DNA from: VRUE01 sp963708115
Lineage (GTDB): Bacteria > Actinomycetota > Thermoleophilia > Solirubrobacterales > 70-9
NCBI GenBank assembly: GCA_963708115.1
Contig: CAVPRX010000001.1
Coordinates: 434,001-498,000, forward strand
Direction: 5' to 3'
DNA: 64,000 nucleotides
How positions within the stretch are numbered: position 1 is the first letter of the stretch; each line of letters opens with the position of its first letter. The translations under genes and the position numbers were made by a program. Of the stretch, positions 16,208 to 24,988 are shown one piece after another. The notes beneath the pieces were generated by a model. It did no database searches and was not told the DNA's origin. It saw only the letters and a list, made by a program, of their open reading frames with translations.

Positions 16208-16927
16208 TTGCCGGCTGTCGCAATTCCCCTGGCTGGACTGACCGTGCTCGCGACGCTGATCGGGGGCCGGATCGCGCTCCGCCTCTCACACACCCTGCCG
16301 ACGGTGATCGCGCTGACCGGAGGCGTTGTCGTCGCCGTCGCCCTTTTCGACGTCCTCCCCGAGGGGATCGATCAAGTCGGCGACACCCAAAGGGCCACGG
16401 CGCTCGTGGCCGTCGGCTTCCTGGCCTTCTTCTTCGCCGAGCGCGCCCTGGTACTGCACCACCGGGACAGTCCGGACCAAGCCCGGGCACACCACCACGT
16501 CGGAGTGCTTGGGGCCCTCGGCCTCTCGGTGCACAGCTTCATCGACGGGCTCGGGATCGGCCTCGCCTTCGGCCTCGACTCGACCACCGGGTTCCTCGTC
16601 TTCATCGCCGTGATCAGCCACGACTTCGCCGACGGGCTCAACACGGTCAGCTTCGTGCTCAGCCAGTCCGGCGATCGCAAGCAGGCGGCGAAATGGCTGC
16701 GGATCGATGCGATCGCGCCGCTGCTCGGCGCGATCGTCGGCTCGCTGGCGAGCGTCCCCGACGAGACGCTCGGCTACATCCTCTGCATCTACAGCGGCTT
16801 CTTCATCTATATGGGCGCTACCGACCTGCTGCCCGAGGCGCACGCCCACGCCTCCTGGCGAAAAGTCGGCCTGACGGCTTCGGGCTTCGCCTTGATCTTC
16901 GCGATCACCCGCGTCGCCGGCGTCTGA
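16208..16927 (+). CDS. ZIP-family metal transporter
   Basis: The 239-residue membrane protein shows seven to eight hydrophobic segments and the ZIP metal-site helices HSFIDGLGIGLAF (H109, D113) and ISHDFADGLNTVSF (H138, D142). A histidine-rich loop (HHRDSPDQARAHHH, ~84-97) lies between helices 3 and 4, the usual place for a metal-sensing loop. ZIP proteins bring zinc or other divalent cations into the cytoplasm. It starts at TTG 16208, 6 bp after AGGAG, directly behind the Fur/Zur gene, so the pair is probably one zinc-uptake operon. Confidence 0.87.
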   Translation: MPAVAIPLAGLTVLATLIGGRIALRLSHTLPTVIALTGGVVVAVALFDVLPEGIDQVGDTQRATALVAVGFLAFFFAERALVLHHRDSPDQARAHHHVGVLGALGLSVHSFIDGLGIGLAFGLDSTTGFLVFIAVISHDFADGLNTVSFVLSQSGDRKQAAKWLRIDAIAPLLGAIVGSLASVPDETLGYILCIYSGFFIYMGATDLLPEAHAHASWRKVGLTASGFALIFAITRVAGV

Positions 16928-16936
16928 TCGCCACGC

Positions 16937-17491
16937 TCAAGCGGCGAGGAAGCGCCGCAATGAGCGTCGTGCAGCCGGCAGACGCCGGCCGGCGTCGAGC
17001 TCGCGGATCGCGATCTCGGCGGTCATCGCGGCGAGCAGGTGCGAGGCGGCGGTTGCGTCGGGCCACCCCATCGCCTTGAAGCTGGGGACGGCGGTGGCGG
17101 CGAAGCGCTCGTGCCTGGCGGACATCGAGGCGTCGAGACTGGGGTCCGAGCGTGCCTCGAGGGCGAGCGCCTTCACCGCTCGATCCTCGAGGCAGGTATC
17201 GAGGTAGGCCTCGACGCCGCGGACGATCCGGTCCGCCCCTGGCGGCGACCCCTCGGTGGCAGCGACGACCGCGGCCTGAACCCTCGCGTGGAAGCGCTGG
17301 TGCAGGGCATCGACGAAGGCGGCACGGTCGTCGAAGTGGACGTAGAAGGTGCCCTTGGCGACCCCGGCCTCGGCGACGACGTGGTTGACGCTGAGCCCGC
17401 TGAGCCCTTGCCGCTCGGCAACGACGACACCGGCGTCGAGCAGCGCCTCCCGGGTGCGGCTCCCGGCGGCGGTGGCAGCTTCAGCGGGCAT
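16937..17491 (-). CDS. TetR-family regulator
   Basis: The 184-residue protein has the TetR N-terminal HTH: SRTREALLDAGVVVAERQG ... SVNHVVAEAGVAKGTFYVHFDDR. I choose ATG 17491 over the GTG at 17521 because the latter sits inside a palindromic operator. It is divergent from two alpha/beta hydrolase genes and two TGACCGnnCGGTCA sites occupy the shared intergenic region, so it likely represses both itself and the hydrolases. The effector domain gives no clue to the ligand. Confidence 0.85.
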   Translation of the reverse strand: MPAEAATAAGSRTREALLDAGVVVAERQGLSGLSVNHVVAEAGVAKGTFYVHFDDRAAFVDALHQRFHARVQAAVVAATEGSPPGADRIVRGVEAYLDTCLEDRAVKALALEARSDPSLDASMSARHERFAATAVPSFKAMGWPDATAASHLLAAMTAEIAIRELDAGRRLPAARRSLRRFLAA

Positions 17492-17506
17492 GCTCGACAG
17501 GCTACC

Positions 17507-17541
17507 TGACCGCTCGGTCACCCAACATGACCGACCGGTCA
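17507..17541. promoter_or_regulatory. Tandem TetR operators
   Basis: Two near-identical dyads, TGACCGCTCGGTCA (17507-17520) and TGACCGACCGGTCA (17528-17541), have centres 21 bp apart, i.e. two helical turns on one face. They lie between the divergent TetR gene and the first hydrolase, whose ATG is 10 bp beyond the second site. Confidence 0.75.
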
Positions 17542-17551
17542 GTCATCTGGT

Positions 17552-18382
17552 ATGGTCGCGCTCATCGCACTGCTCGAGACCGCCACCGGACCGATTGCCT
17601 ACGACGAGCGCGGCGAGGGCGACCCGGTCGTCCTGCTCAGCAGCGGCGCCCACGACCGGCACGACTGGGACGGTCTGCGCGCCCTCCTGCCGTCCCGCTT
17701 CCGCTCGATCGCCCCGGACTGGCCCGGACATGGCGAGTCGCCGCTGGGCAGCGGGACCGCAACTGCGATGCGCTTCGCCGACGTGACCGAGGAGCTGGTC
17801 GAGCGCCTCGCCCCCGAGGGAGCAGTTCTCGTCGGCAACTCGGTCGGCGGTTTCGCCGCGGCTCGGCTCGCGATCCGCCGCCCAGAGCTGGTTCGCGGCC
17901 TCGTCCTCGTCGACAGCGGCGGCTTCCTCGGCCGCCCGCTGCAGGTCCGCGCCTTCTGCGCCCTGATGGCGAAGCCCCGCTTCCTGCGCGCAATCTATCC
18001 CTGGTTCGCCAACCGCTATATGCGGCCACACAGCGAGGAGGATCGTCGCGTCCGCGACCTCGGCATCGCGACCACTCGCGAGGATCCCGGCCTGCGGGCA
18101 GTCAGCGAGCTGTGGGGCAGCTTCGTCTCGCCCGAGCACGATCTGCGCGCCGAGGCACCCTCGATCTCCGCGCCCACCCTGATCCTCTGGGGCAAGCGCG
18201 ATCCGGTCATCCCGCTGAAAGTCGGCCGCCGCCTGGCGGCGACGATCCCAGGCGCCGAGCTCACCGTCTTCGACACCGGCCACGCGCCTGCGGTCAGCGA
18301 GCCCCAGGCCTTCGCGGCTCGCTTCGTTCCGTTCGCGGAAGCCGCGTTCGAGGGCTCGCTGGCCCCCGCTCGCGATGAGTGA
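17552..18382 (+). CDS. Alpha/beta hydrolase
   Basis: The 276-residue protein has the alpha/beta-hydrolase order: DPVVLLSSGAHDRHDW (oxyanion strand), PDWPGHGESPLG, nucleophile elbow VLVGNSVGGFAAARLA (Ser in GNSVGG, ~ residue 93), the acid in LILWGKRDPVIP and the base in FDTGHAPAVSEP. The triad is complete, so an esterase, lyase or related hydrolase activity is expected. It is the first gene after the TetR operators and overlaps the next hydrolase by 8 bp. Substrate unknown. Confidence 0.85.
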   Translation: MVALIALLETATGPIAYDERGEGDPVVLLSSGAHDRHDWDGLRALLPSRFRSIAPDWPGHGESPLGSGTATAMRFADVTEELVERLAPEGAVLVGNSVGGFAAARLAIRRPELVRGLVLVDSGGFLGRPLQVRAFCALMAKPRFLRAIYPWFANRYMRPHSEEDRRVRDLGIATTREDPGLRAVSELWGSFVSPEHDLRAEAPSISAPTLILWGKRDPVIPLKVGRRLAATIPGAELTVFDTGHAPAVSEPQAFAARFVPFAEAAFEGSLAPARDE

Positions 18383-19259
18383 CGGGCACCGCTGGCGCTC
18401 CGCCCAGCTCGGTGAGCGCCGGTCGGTCGATGTGACCGGCGGGACCATCGAGTGCTTTGAGCGCGGCGCCGGGCCCACGCTCGTCTTCTCGCACGGCTGG
18501 CTGGCGAACGCGAACCTCTGGCGCAAGGTGGTCGACCTGCTCTGCGGCGAGTTCCGCTGCCTCGCGCTCGACCTGCCGCTCGGCTCGCACCGGACGCCGA
18601 TGGACGCCGACGCCGATCTCAGCCCGGGCGGAGTGGGAGCCCTGATCGCCGACGCGGTCGAGCGGCTCGAGCTGAACGAGGCGACGCTGGTCGGCAACGA
18701 CTCCGGTGGCGCCTACTCGCAGATCGCCCTCGCCCAGCACGGCGGGCGGATCGGCGATCGAGTCTCGCGCCTCGTCCTCACCTCTTGCGAGACGCCATAC
18801 GACGAGTGGCCGCCGCCTCCCTTCGACGGCCTGCCGACGGCGGCACGCGATCCTGAGCTGCTCGGCCAGATGCTCGGCGCCTTGGAGGATCCGGAGATCC
18901 GTGCCACGCCACCCGCCTACGGCCTCCTGCTCAAGCGCCCGGTCGAGATCGAGGTCTCCGACTCCTATGCGCTGCCGGCCAGCCGCGACATGGGCGTCCT
19001 GCGCGATGTCGCCAAGGCGATGGCCTCGACTTCGACCGCTCCGGTTCGTGCCGCCGGCGAGCATCTGATCGCCTCGTCGGACCTACCCGTGCAGCTGATC
19101 TGGTCGAGCGAAGATGAGGTCTTCCCGCTCGCCCATGCCGAGCGCTACGCGCGTGCTCTGAAGCACGGTGAGCTGGTCCGCATCGACGACGCTTTCAGCT
19201 TTACGCCGGAGGACCAGCCGGACGCGGTGGCCGAGGCGATCCGCCAGTTCGCCGCCTGA
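18375..19259 (+). CDS. Alpha/beta hydrolase with Asp nucleophile elbow and altered His position
   Basis: The 294-residue protein has FSHGWLANANLWRKV, the elbow TLVGNDSGGAYSQIAL (GND-SGG: Asp at the nucleophile position, as in haloalkane dehalogenases and epoxide hydrolases) and LIWSSEDEVFPL. Where relatives usually have a catalytic His before the last helix, this protein reads RIDDAFSFTPEDQPDAVAEAI, with Ser in the expected place. It may therefore be inactive or use another residue. It overlaps the previous hydrolase by 8 bp (same operon) and its 3' end overlaps a convergent membrane-protein gene by 59 bp. Confidence 0.78.
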   Translation: MSDGHRWRSAQLGERRSVDVTGGTIECFERGAGPTLVFSHGWLANANLWRKVVDLLCGEFRCLALDLPLGSHRTPMDADADLSPGGVGALIADAVERLELNEATLVGNDSGGAYSQIALAQHGGRIGDRVSRLVLTSCETPYDEWPPPPFDGLPTAARDPELLGQMLGALEDPEIRATPPAYGLLLKRPVEIEVSDSYALPASRDMGVLRDVAKAMASTSTAPVRAAGEHLIASSDLPVQLIWSSEDEVFPLAHAERYARALKHGELVRIDDAFSFTPEDQPDAVAEAIRQFAA

Positions 19260-20013
19260 CACGCCGGTCCCCCAGCTCGATCAGAGCGAGCGCGAGAGCG
19301 ACCGGCACCGTGGCAGGCAGCGTGTCGACGGCAAAGAAGAGCAGATCGAACGCCAGGGCGAGGGCCGCGACGAGCAGGGCACCCAGCCTCTGGCGACGAG
19401 CTGAGACAGCAAGAAGGCAGCCGAGCGTGGCGGCGACGAAGAAGTCCCCGAAGCCCATCAGCGCGTCCCCGAAGTGAGCGACCTGCAGGCGCGGCAGCCC
19501 ACTGGGCGCAGCGGCGGTAAGGGTCGCGTTGGGGCCCTGGAGCAAGTTGGTGGCGACGAACCAGGTGTCGACGGCGGCCATCGCGTAGATCCCCAGCTTC
19601 AGCCAGAACGCCGGCGCGACCGAGACCAGCAGCCAGGCCAGCCCGACGCAGCCGAGCGCGGTCAGCGCCGTCGCCGCGGCCTCGCCGAGGAGCGAGCCCG
19701 GCGCGGCCCAGGCGAGAACGAACAGCGGCGCGACCGCCGCCCCCCACTCCGGCCGGGCGCCGTGGACCAGCCAGCCGAGCGCCAGCGCCGCGAAGGGCGG
19801 CACGGCGACCAGCGCCAGCCAGGAGAGCGCGGTCGCCGATTCGCCTTCCCAACCGACGATGCCGATCACGACGACGATCGAGAGCGCCGGCACCAGCGCC
19901 CACCAGGGACTTCGAAATGCGTCGAGCCAGGCGAACCTCCGCGCCCGAGGCAGCGCCACGAGCGCCGCCTGCACGAGGCTGAGGATCGCTATCGAGACGG
20001 CAAAGGACGGCAT
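19201..20013 (-). CDS. Uncharacterised multi-pass membrane protein
   Basis: The 270-residue product has about seven to eight hydrophobic segments (for example ALVPALSIVVVIGIVGW, WLALVAVPPFAALALGWLV, LLVAALALAFDLLFFAV) and a basic, Pro-rich C-terminus. I do not recognise the family. The last ~20 residues overlap the hydrolase on the other strand by 59 bp, which is unusual in length, so the true stop of one of the two may have moved. It begins at ATG 20013, 25 bp after the guaA 3' end region on the same strand, and may be cotranscribed with guaA upstream in direction of transcription only by chance. Confidence 0.6.
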   Translation of the reverse strand: MPSFAVSIAILSLVQAALVALPRARRFAWLDAFRSPWWALVPALSIVVVIGIVGWEGESATALSWLALVAVPPFAALALGWLVHGARPEWGAAVAPLFVLAWAAPGSLLGEAAATALTALGCVGLAWLLVSVAPAFWLKLGIYAMAAVDTWFVATNLLQGPNATLTAAAPSGLPRLQVAHFGDALMGFGDFFVAATLGCLLAVSARRQRLGALLVAALALAFDLLFFAVDTLPATVPVALALALIELGDRRVRRRTGGSPRPPRPAGPPA

Positions 20014-20037
20014 CGGCCGTCCGACCCTAGCTCTCGC

Positions 20038-21624
20038 CTACTCCCACTCGATCGTCGCCGGTGGCTTGGAGGAGATGTCCAGCGCCACTCTGTTGACGTC
20101 CTTGATCTCGTTGATGATCCGGTTGGAGACGCGCTCTAGAAGGTCGTAGGGCAGGCGGGCCCAGTCGGCGGTCATCGCGTCGTCGGAAGTCACCGCGCGG
20201 ATCACGATCGGGTAGGCATAGGTGCGGCCGTCACCCTGTACGCCGACCGAGCGTACGACGGGCAGGACGCAGAAGGACTGCCAGAGCTGGCGATACAGCT
20301 CAGCGGCGCGGATCTCCTCCTGGAGGATCGCGTCGGCGGCGCGGAGGATGTCGAGGCGCTCCCGGTTTACCTCACCGCCGACGATCCGGATCCCGAGTCC
20401 CGGCCCGGGGAAGGGCTGGCGCCAGACCATCCGCTCGGGCATGCCGAGCTCGGCGCCGACCGCCCGCACCTCGTCCTTGAACAGCATCCGCAGCGGCTCG
20501 ACCAGGTCGAACTCGAGGTCGTCGGGCAGGCCGCCGACGTTGTGGTGGGACTTGATCGTCGCCGCGTGATCGCTGCCTCCCGACTCGATCACGTCCGAGT
20601 AGAGGGTGCCCTGGACGAGGAAGTCGACCTCGTCGAGCTTCGCCGCCTCCTCCTCGAAGACGCGGATGAACTCCTCGCCGATGATCTTGCGCTTGCGCTC
20701 GGGCTCGTCGACCCCGGCGAGCCTGGCGAGAAAGCGCTCTTCGGCGTCGACGTGCACGAGCGGGATGCCGAACTGGCCGAAGGCCTCGACCACCTGCTCG
20801 GCCTCGTTCAGCCGCATCAGCCCGTGGTCGACGAAGACGCAGGTCAGTTGCTCTCCCACGGCCTTGTGGACGAGCAACGCCGCGACCGAGGAGTCGACGC
20901 CGCCCGAGAGCCCGCAGATGACCTGACCCTCGCCGACCTGCGCCCGAATCGCGGCAACCTGCTCGGCGATCACCGACTGCGGCGACCACTGCTCCTCGCA
21001 GCCGGCGATCTCGCGCAGGAAGCGAGTCAAGACCTCGGTCCCGTAGGGGGTGTGGACGACCTCGGGGTGGAACTGGATCCCGTAGAGGTCGCGGTCGGGC
21101 GCCTCGCAGGCGGCCACCGGCGAGGCCGGCGTCGAGGCGAGCGCGGTGAAGCCAGGCGGCGGCTCGAAGACGGCGTCGCGGTGGCTCATCCAGCAGCTCT
21201 GCTCCTCCGGAAGGCCACCAAGCAGCCGGCCGCCGCTGTTGCGGACGGTCAGATCGGCCCGCCCGAACTCGCCCGACTCCGCCCCTTCGACCTTGCCTCC
21301 GAGCGCCTGGACCATCGCCTGCATGCCGTAACAGATGCCCAGCATCGGGATGCCCAGATCGAGCAGGTCGGTGGGAAAGCTCGGTGCCCCCGGCTCATAC
21401 ACCGAGGCGGGACCGCCGGAGAGGATCAAGCCCTTCGGCGCCCGCTCGCGGATCGTCTCAGCCGAAGCGGTAGCCGGCAGCAGCTCGGCGAAGACCCCGC
21501 ATTCGCGGATTCTTCGCGCGATCAGCTGCGAGTACTGCCCGCCGAAGTCGAGGACGAGTACCTCCTCGGAGGCCTGGGCCGGCGCCGTCGTAGCGCCGGC
21601 CTCAGTCGTCGGCGACTCCAACAC
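20038..21624 (-). CDS. guaA: GMP synthase (glutamine-hydrolysing)
   Basis: The 528-residue enzyme converts XMP to GMP. The class I glutaminase has VLDFGGQYSQLIARRIRE and the nucleophile elbow MLGICYGMQ; the ATP pyrophosphatase domain has the P-loop LSGGVDSSVAALL; the dimerisation domain ends RVALDISSKPPATIEWE, the canonical GuaA C-terminus. It starts at GTG 21624, overlapping the guaB3 stop by 23 bp; the first ~20 residues are a non-conserved extension. Linked guaB3-guaA is typical of actinobacterial purine clusters. Confidence 0.97.
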   Translation of the reverse strand: MLESPTTEAGATTAPAQASEEVLVLDFGGQYSQLIARRIRECGVFAELLPATASAETIRERAPKGLILSGGPASVYEPGAPSFPTDLLDLGIPMLGICYGMQAMVQALGGKVEGAESGEFGRADLTVRNSGGRLLGGLPEEQSCWMSHRDAVFEPPPGFTALASTPASPVAACEAPDRDLYGIQFHPEVVHTPYGTEVLTRFLREIAGCEEQWSPQSVIAEQVAAIRAQVGEGQVICGLSGGVDSSVAALLVHKAVGEQLTCVFVDHGLMRLNEAEQVVEAFGQFGIPLVHVDAEERFLARLAGVDEPERKRKIIGEEFIRVFEEEAAKLDEVDFLVQGTLYSDVIESGGSDHAATIKSHHNVGGLPDDLEFDLVEPLRMLFKDEVRAVGAELGMPERMVWRQPFPGPGLGIRIVGGEVNRERLDILRAADAILQEEIRAAELYRQLWQSFCVLPVVRSVGVQGDGRTYAYPIVIRAVTSDDAMTADWARLPYDLLERVSNRIINEIKDVNRVALDISSKPPATIEWE

Positions 21625-22807
21625 CGGCGGATACCGCCGCCCGGCCGTTCGAGCCCATCCCGACCGACTGCTCGTTCTGCAGCTTCTTGCCCTCGCTCAT
21701 CAGCGCCGGCGCGACCATCACCTCGGCCCGCTGAAAGGAACGGATGTCCTCGTAGCCGGTCGTGGCCATCGAGGTTTTCAGCGCCCCCATCAGGTTGAAG
21801 GTGCCATCGTTCTCCTGGGCCGGACCGAGCAGGATCTCCTCCATCGTCCCGTCCTGCTTGGTCGAGACCCGGGTGCCACGCGGCAGCGAGGGATGGAAGG
21901 TGGCCATCCCCCAGTGGAAGCCGCGACCGGGGGCCTCCTTGGCGCGGGCCAGCGGCGAGCCGACCATCACCGAGTCGGCGCCGACCGCGATCGCCTTGGA
22001 GACGTCGCCGCCGGTGCGCATGCCGCCGTCGGCGATCACGTTGACGTACTCGCCGGTCTCCAGCATGTGCTGGGCACGGGCGGCGGCAACGTCGGCGATC
22101 GCCGTCGCCTGCGGGACGCCGATCCCGAGCACCCCGCGGGTCGTGCAGGCGGCGCCGGGCCCGACGCCGACCAGAACGCCGACGGCGCCGGTCCGCATCA
22201 GGTGCAGCCCGGTCGAGTAGGAAGCGCAACCGCCGACCACGGTCGGCACCGGCACCTCGGAGATGAACTCCTTCAGATTGAGCGGCTCGACCGTGGTCGA
22301 GACGTGTTCGGCCGAGATCACCGTGCCCTGGATGACGAGGATGTCGATCCCCGCCTCGACCGCGATCTCGTAGTGCTCGCGCACCTTCTGCGGCGTCAGC
22401 GACCCGCAGGCGACCGCGCCCCGCTCCTTGATCTCGGCGATCCGCTTGCCGATCAGCTCGGGCTTGACCGGCTCGGTGTAGATCTCCTGCATGATCCGGG
22501 TCGCCTCGTGCTTGGGCGCAGCGGCGACCTTCTCCAGCTGCTCCTCGGCATTCTCGAAGCGGGTCCAGACACCCTCCAGGTTGAGCACGCCCAGGCCGCC
22601 GAGCTGGTTGACGAGGACAGCCGTGTCGGGACTGACCACGCCGTCCATCGCCGAGGCGACGAGGGGCAATTCGAAGCGATAGGGACCTAGGTCCCAACTG
22701 ATGTCTATGTCGTCGGGATCGCGGGTGCGGCGCGACGGAACGATCGCGATGTCATCGAATCCGTAAGCGCGCCTCCCCTTCTTGCCTCGACCGATGTCGA
22801 TCTCCAA
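21602..22807 (-). CDS. guaB3: GuaB3-family IMP dehydrogenase-like protein
   Basis: The 401-residue protein belongs to the GuaB3 subgroup, which lacks the CBS module of GuaB1/2. It starts MEIDIGRGKKGRRAYGFDDIAIVPSRRTRD and has the TIM-barrel phosphate/cofactor regions VGVGPGAACTTRGVLGIGVPQ (the CTT loop with the Cys) and VIADGGMRTGGDVSKAIAVGADSVMVG. It is preceded by a good ribosome binding site (GGAGG) and is followed by guaA. Whether GuaB3 proteins are IMP dehydrogenases or GMP reductases in this lineage is not settled by sequence. Confidence 0.93.
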   Translation of the reverse strand: MEIDIGRGKKGRRAYGFDDIAIVPSRRTRDPDDIDISWDLGPYRFELPLVASAMDGVVSPDTAVLVNQLGGLGVLNLEGVWTRFENAEEQLEKVAAAPKHEATRIMQEIYTEPVKPELIGKRIAEIKERGAVACGSLTPQKVREHYEIAVEAGIDILVIQGTVISAEHVSTTVEPLNLKEFISEVPVPTVVGGCASYSTGLHLMRTGAVGVLVGVGPGAACTTRGVLGIGVPQATAIADVAAARAQHMLETGEYVNVIADGGMRTGGDVSKAIAVGADSVMVGSPLARAKEAPGRGFHWGMATFHPSLPRGTRVSTKQDGTMEEILLGPAQENDGTFNLMGALKTSMATTGYEDIRSFQRAEVMVAPALMSEGKKLQNEQSVGMGSNGRAAVSAGVGVADD

Positions 22808-22846
22808 ATCGATCCTCCAAGGAAGTGGTGGCGTTGAACAGCCAGC

Positions 22847-23806
22847 CTACACTTCCGCGTGGACCCCCAGGTCCCGCACCTCGACCTCGGCGAGCAGCCG
22901 CTCGACCCGGCGGCGGTCGACGGTGCCGGCGCCGAAGTGCTGGGTCGACTCGGCACCACAGGCGACGCCATAGGCGAGGCATTCCTCCGGCTCGCGGCCG
23001 TCGTAGAGGCCGGCGGCATAGCCGGCGAGAAAGGCATCGCCGGAGCCGACCGTCGAGACCGGGTCCAGCGGCTTGGTCCGCACTTCGAGCACCCGCCGCT
23101 CGGTGCCCTCGCCGACTACGGCGACGCAACCGTCGGGCCGCGTGATCGCGGCTTCGCCGGCCCCGAGCCGGACCAGCTCGGAGAGGCCCTGGATGAAGTC
23201 GTCGCCATCGGAGAACTCCTGCCCGACCAGCTCCTCCGCCTCGCGCTCGTTGGGGGTGACGACCGAGGCGCCGGCGCGCAGACCGGCCAGCATCGCCTCA
23301 CCCTCGGAATCGAGGATCGACCTGACGCCGCACTCGCGCAGGTCCTCGACCAGCCGCGCATAGAGCTCCGCCCCGGCACCGGGCGGAAGGCTGCCGGCAA
23401 GCACGCAGATCTTCGCCCCGGCGGGCCAGGTAGCGCAACCGCTCGACCAAGCGCTCGACCTCCTCTGGGCTGACCGCCGGGCCGCGCTCGTTGATCTCGG
23501 TCTGGTCCCCCGAGGTGGGGTCGACGACCGGCCATGTTGATCCGCGTCTCGGCTGCGATCCAGGTGAAGTCGGTCAGGATCGCCTCGTTGCGCAGCTGTT
23601 CCAGCATCCGGTTGCCGGTCGGCCCGCCGGCGAAGCCGGCGGCGATCAACCGGGCGGCCGAGCAAGCGCAGGGCGCGCGCGACGTTGATCCCCTTGCCGC
23701 CGGCGACCGTTCGGCTCTCGACCGCCCGGTGGCGGTGGCCGAGGCGGAAATTCGGCACCGCGACCGTGCGGTCGATCGCGGCATTGAGGGTCACGGTGAG
23801 AATCAT
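22847..23806 (-). CDS. PfkB-family 1-phosphofructokinase-like kinase, frameshifted
   Basis: The start (MILTVTLNAAIDRTVAVPNF ... VAGGKGINVARALRLLG) and the end (LAGSLPPGAGAELYARL ... TPNEREAEELVG ... VSTVGSGDAFLAGYAAGLYDG) are in one frame and are clear 1-phosphofructokinase/tagatose-6-P kinase sequence, with the catalytic Asp in GSGDAF. The middle is coded in other frames: LIAAGFAGGPTGNRMLEQLRNEAILTDFTWI and then TSGDQTEINERGPAVSPEEVERLVERL. Three single-base insertions, near 23649, 23530 and 23416-23427, explain this and restore the frame. ATG 23806 overlaps the stop of the carboxypeptidase gene (ATGA). Sequencing or assembly error is more likely than decay. Confidence 0.75.
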   Translation of the reverse strand: MILTVTLNAAIDRTVAVPNFRLGHRHRAVESRTVAGGKGINVARALRLLGRPVDRRRLRRRADRQPDAGTAAQRGDPDRLHLDRSRDADQHGRSSTPPRGTRPRSTSAARRSAQRRSSAWSSGCATWPAGAKICVLAGSLPPGAGAELYARLVEDLRECGVRSILDSEGEAMLAGLRAGASVVTPNEREAEELVGQEFSDGDDFIQGLSELVRLGAGEAAITRPDGCVAVVGEGTERRVLEVRTKPLDPVSTVGSGDAFLAGYAAGLYDGREPEECLAYGVACGAESTQHFGAGTVDRRRVERLLAEVEVRDLGVHAEV

Positions 23807-24988
23807 CGCCTGGTGCGGCGCCTCCTCAGAAAGACTGCCGCGATCAGTATCGCCGACAGCGCCAGCACGATCCAGAGCAGGTTGTCCTCGACGAAGCTGC
23901 GCACCCGGTCGAGCGTGCTCGCCTTCGGCACCGCGCGGCCCGCCAACAGTGGAACCGATGCCGCCCGCAGGCCGTCGACCCGAACGACCGCCGTGCCCAG
24001 CCTCGCCCCGCTGCGGATCGGGCCCTTGACCTCGTGCGGCGCCCGCACCGAGACGCTCAGCCGCTGTCCGGGTCGCACCCCGACCGCCACGGTCCGCGCC
24101 GCGCGCAGCTTCAGGTCGCTGCCCGAGTAGGCGATCGACGGCGTGGCAAGCGTCTGCTCGGCGCGGATCGGCACCCGCTTCCGGTACCCGGAGAAGCCGT
24201 ATTCGAGCAGCTCCAGGGTGTCGTCGAAGCGTTCTTCGTCGGTCCAGGTGCCAACCACCGCGGCAATCAGCTCGACCCCCTTGCGCCGCCCCGAGCCGAC
24301 CAGGACGTAGCGGGCACCGAAGGTGTGCCCGGTCTTCACCCCGTTGACCCAAGGAGCCATCGAAAGCAGTTCGTTGATGGTCGAGATCCGTCGCGGGGGA
24401 CGGACGCTGCGCAGCACCGCGCTGCGCGAGGCGGCGAGCTTGGCGAAGACCGGGATCGTCGAGCAGGTGCCGGGTCAGCGTGGCAGGTCGAGCGGCGCTC
24501 GAGTGGTTGCCGCGCTGGTCGAGGCCGATCGGGTTGGCGTAGTGCGTGTCAGAGAGCCCCAGCGCCGCGGCGTAGCGATTCATCTGGCCGACGAAGCGCC
24601 GCTCCGAGCCGGCGGCGGCAAGGGCGAGGTCGTAGGCGGCGTCGTTGCCGCTGCGCAGGATCAGGCCGTAGAGCAGATCGCGAACGCTGATCCGCTGCCC
24701 CGCCCGGAGCCCGAGCAGGGACTCGCCGTATTCGGCGCCGTAGGGAGCTGCGCGGACGATCCGGTCGAGCGGCAGCTCATGCAGAGCCACGTAAGCGGTC
24801 ATCAACTTGGTCGTGCTGGCGATCGGCAGCTGACGGGAAGCAGCGTGGGAGGCGAGCACTTCGCCGGAGCCGGCGTCGATCAAGGCCCAGGCGCGGGCCT
24901 CGAACTGCGGCGGCTTCGCCGTAGCGACGGAAGCCCCGGCGATCAGCGCAGCGGCGATCAGCCCGGTGAGGAGGAAGCTCCTCCTCAC
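23803..24988 (-). CDS. D-alanyl-D-alanine carboxypeptidase (S11), frameshifted
   Basis: The N-terminal part (from GTG 24988) has a signal peptide, then ASTTKLMTAY (SxxK) and LRSGNDAAYD (SxN). The rest is coded in another frame and has the KTG motif in GVKTGHTFGARYVL, a C-terminal beta domain and a membrane anchor (LLWIVLALSAILIAAVF followed by RRRR). One extra G near 24451 joins them (DDP to VFAKLAASRSAVLRS); two compensating indels near 24491 and 24483 also disturb the expected SAADLATLTRHLL. These enzymes trim D-Ala from peptidoglycan pentapeptide. The GTG overlaps the LysM gene stop and the 3' end overlaps the kinase start, so the genes are coupled. Confidence 0.75.

Noticed and set aside
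22847..24988. A 713-residue fusion of D,D-carboxypeptidase and PfkB kinase
   Set aside because: The join is produced by indels; the correct middle segments lie in other frames and each gene has its own start and stop.
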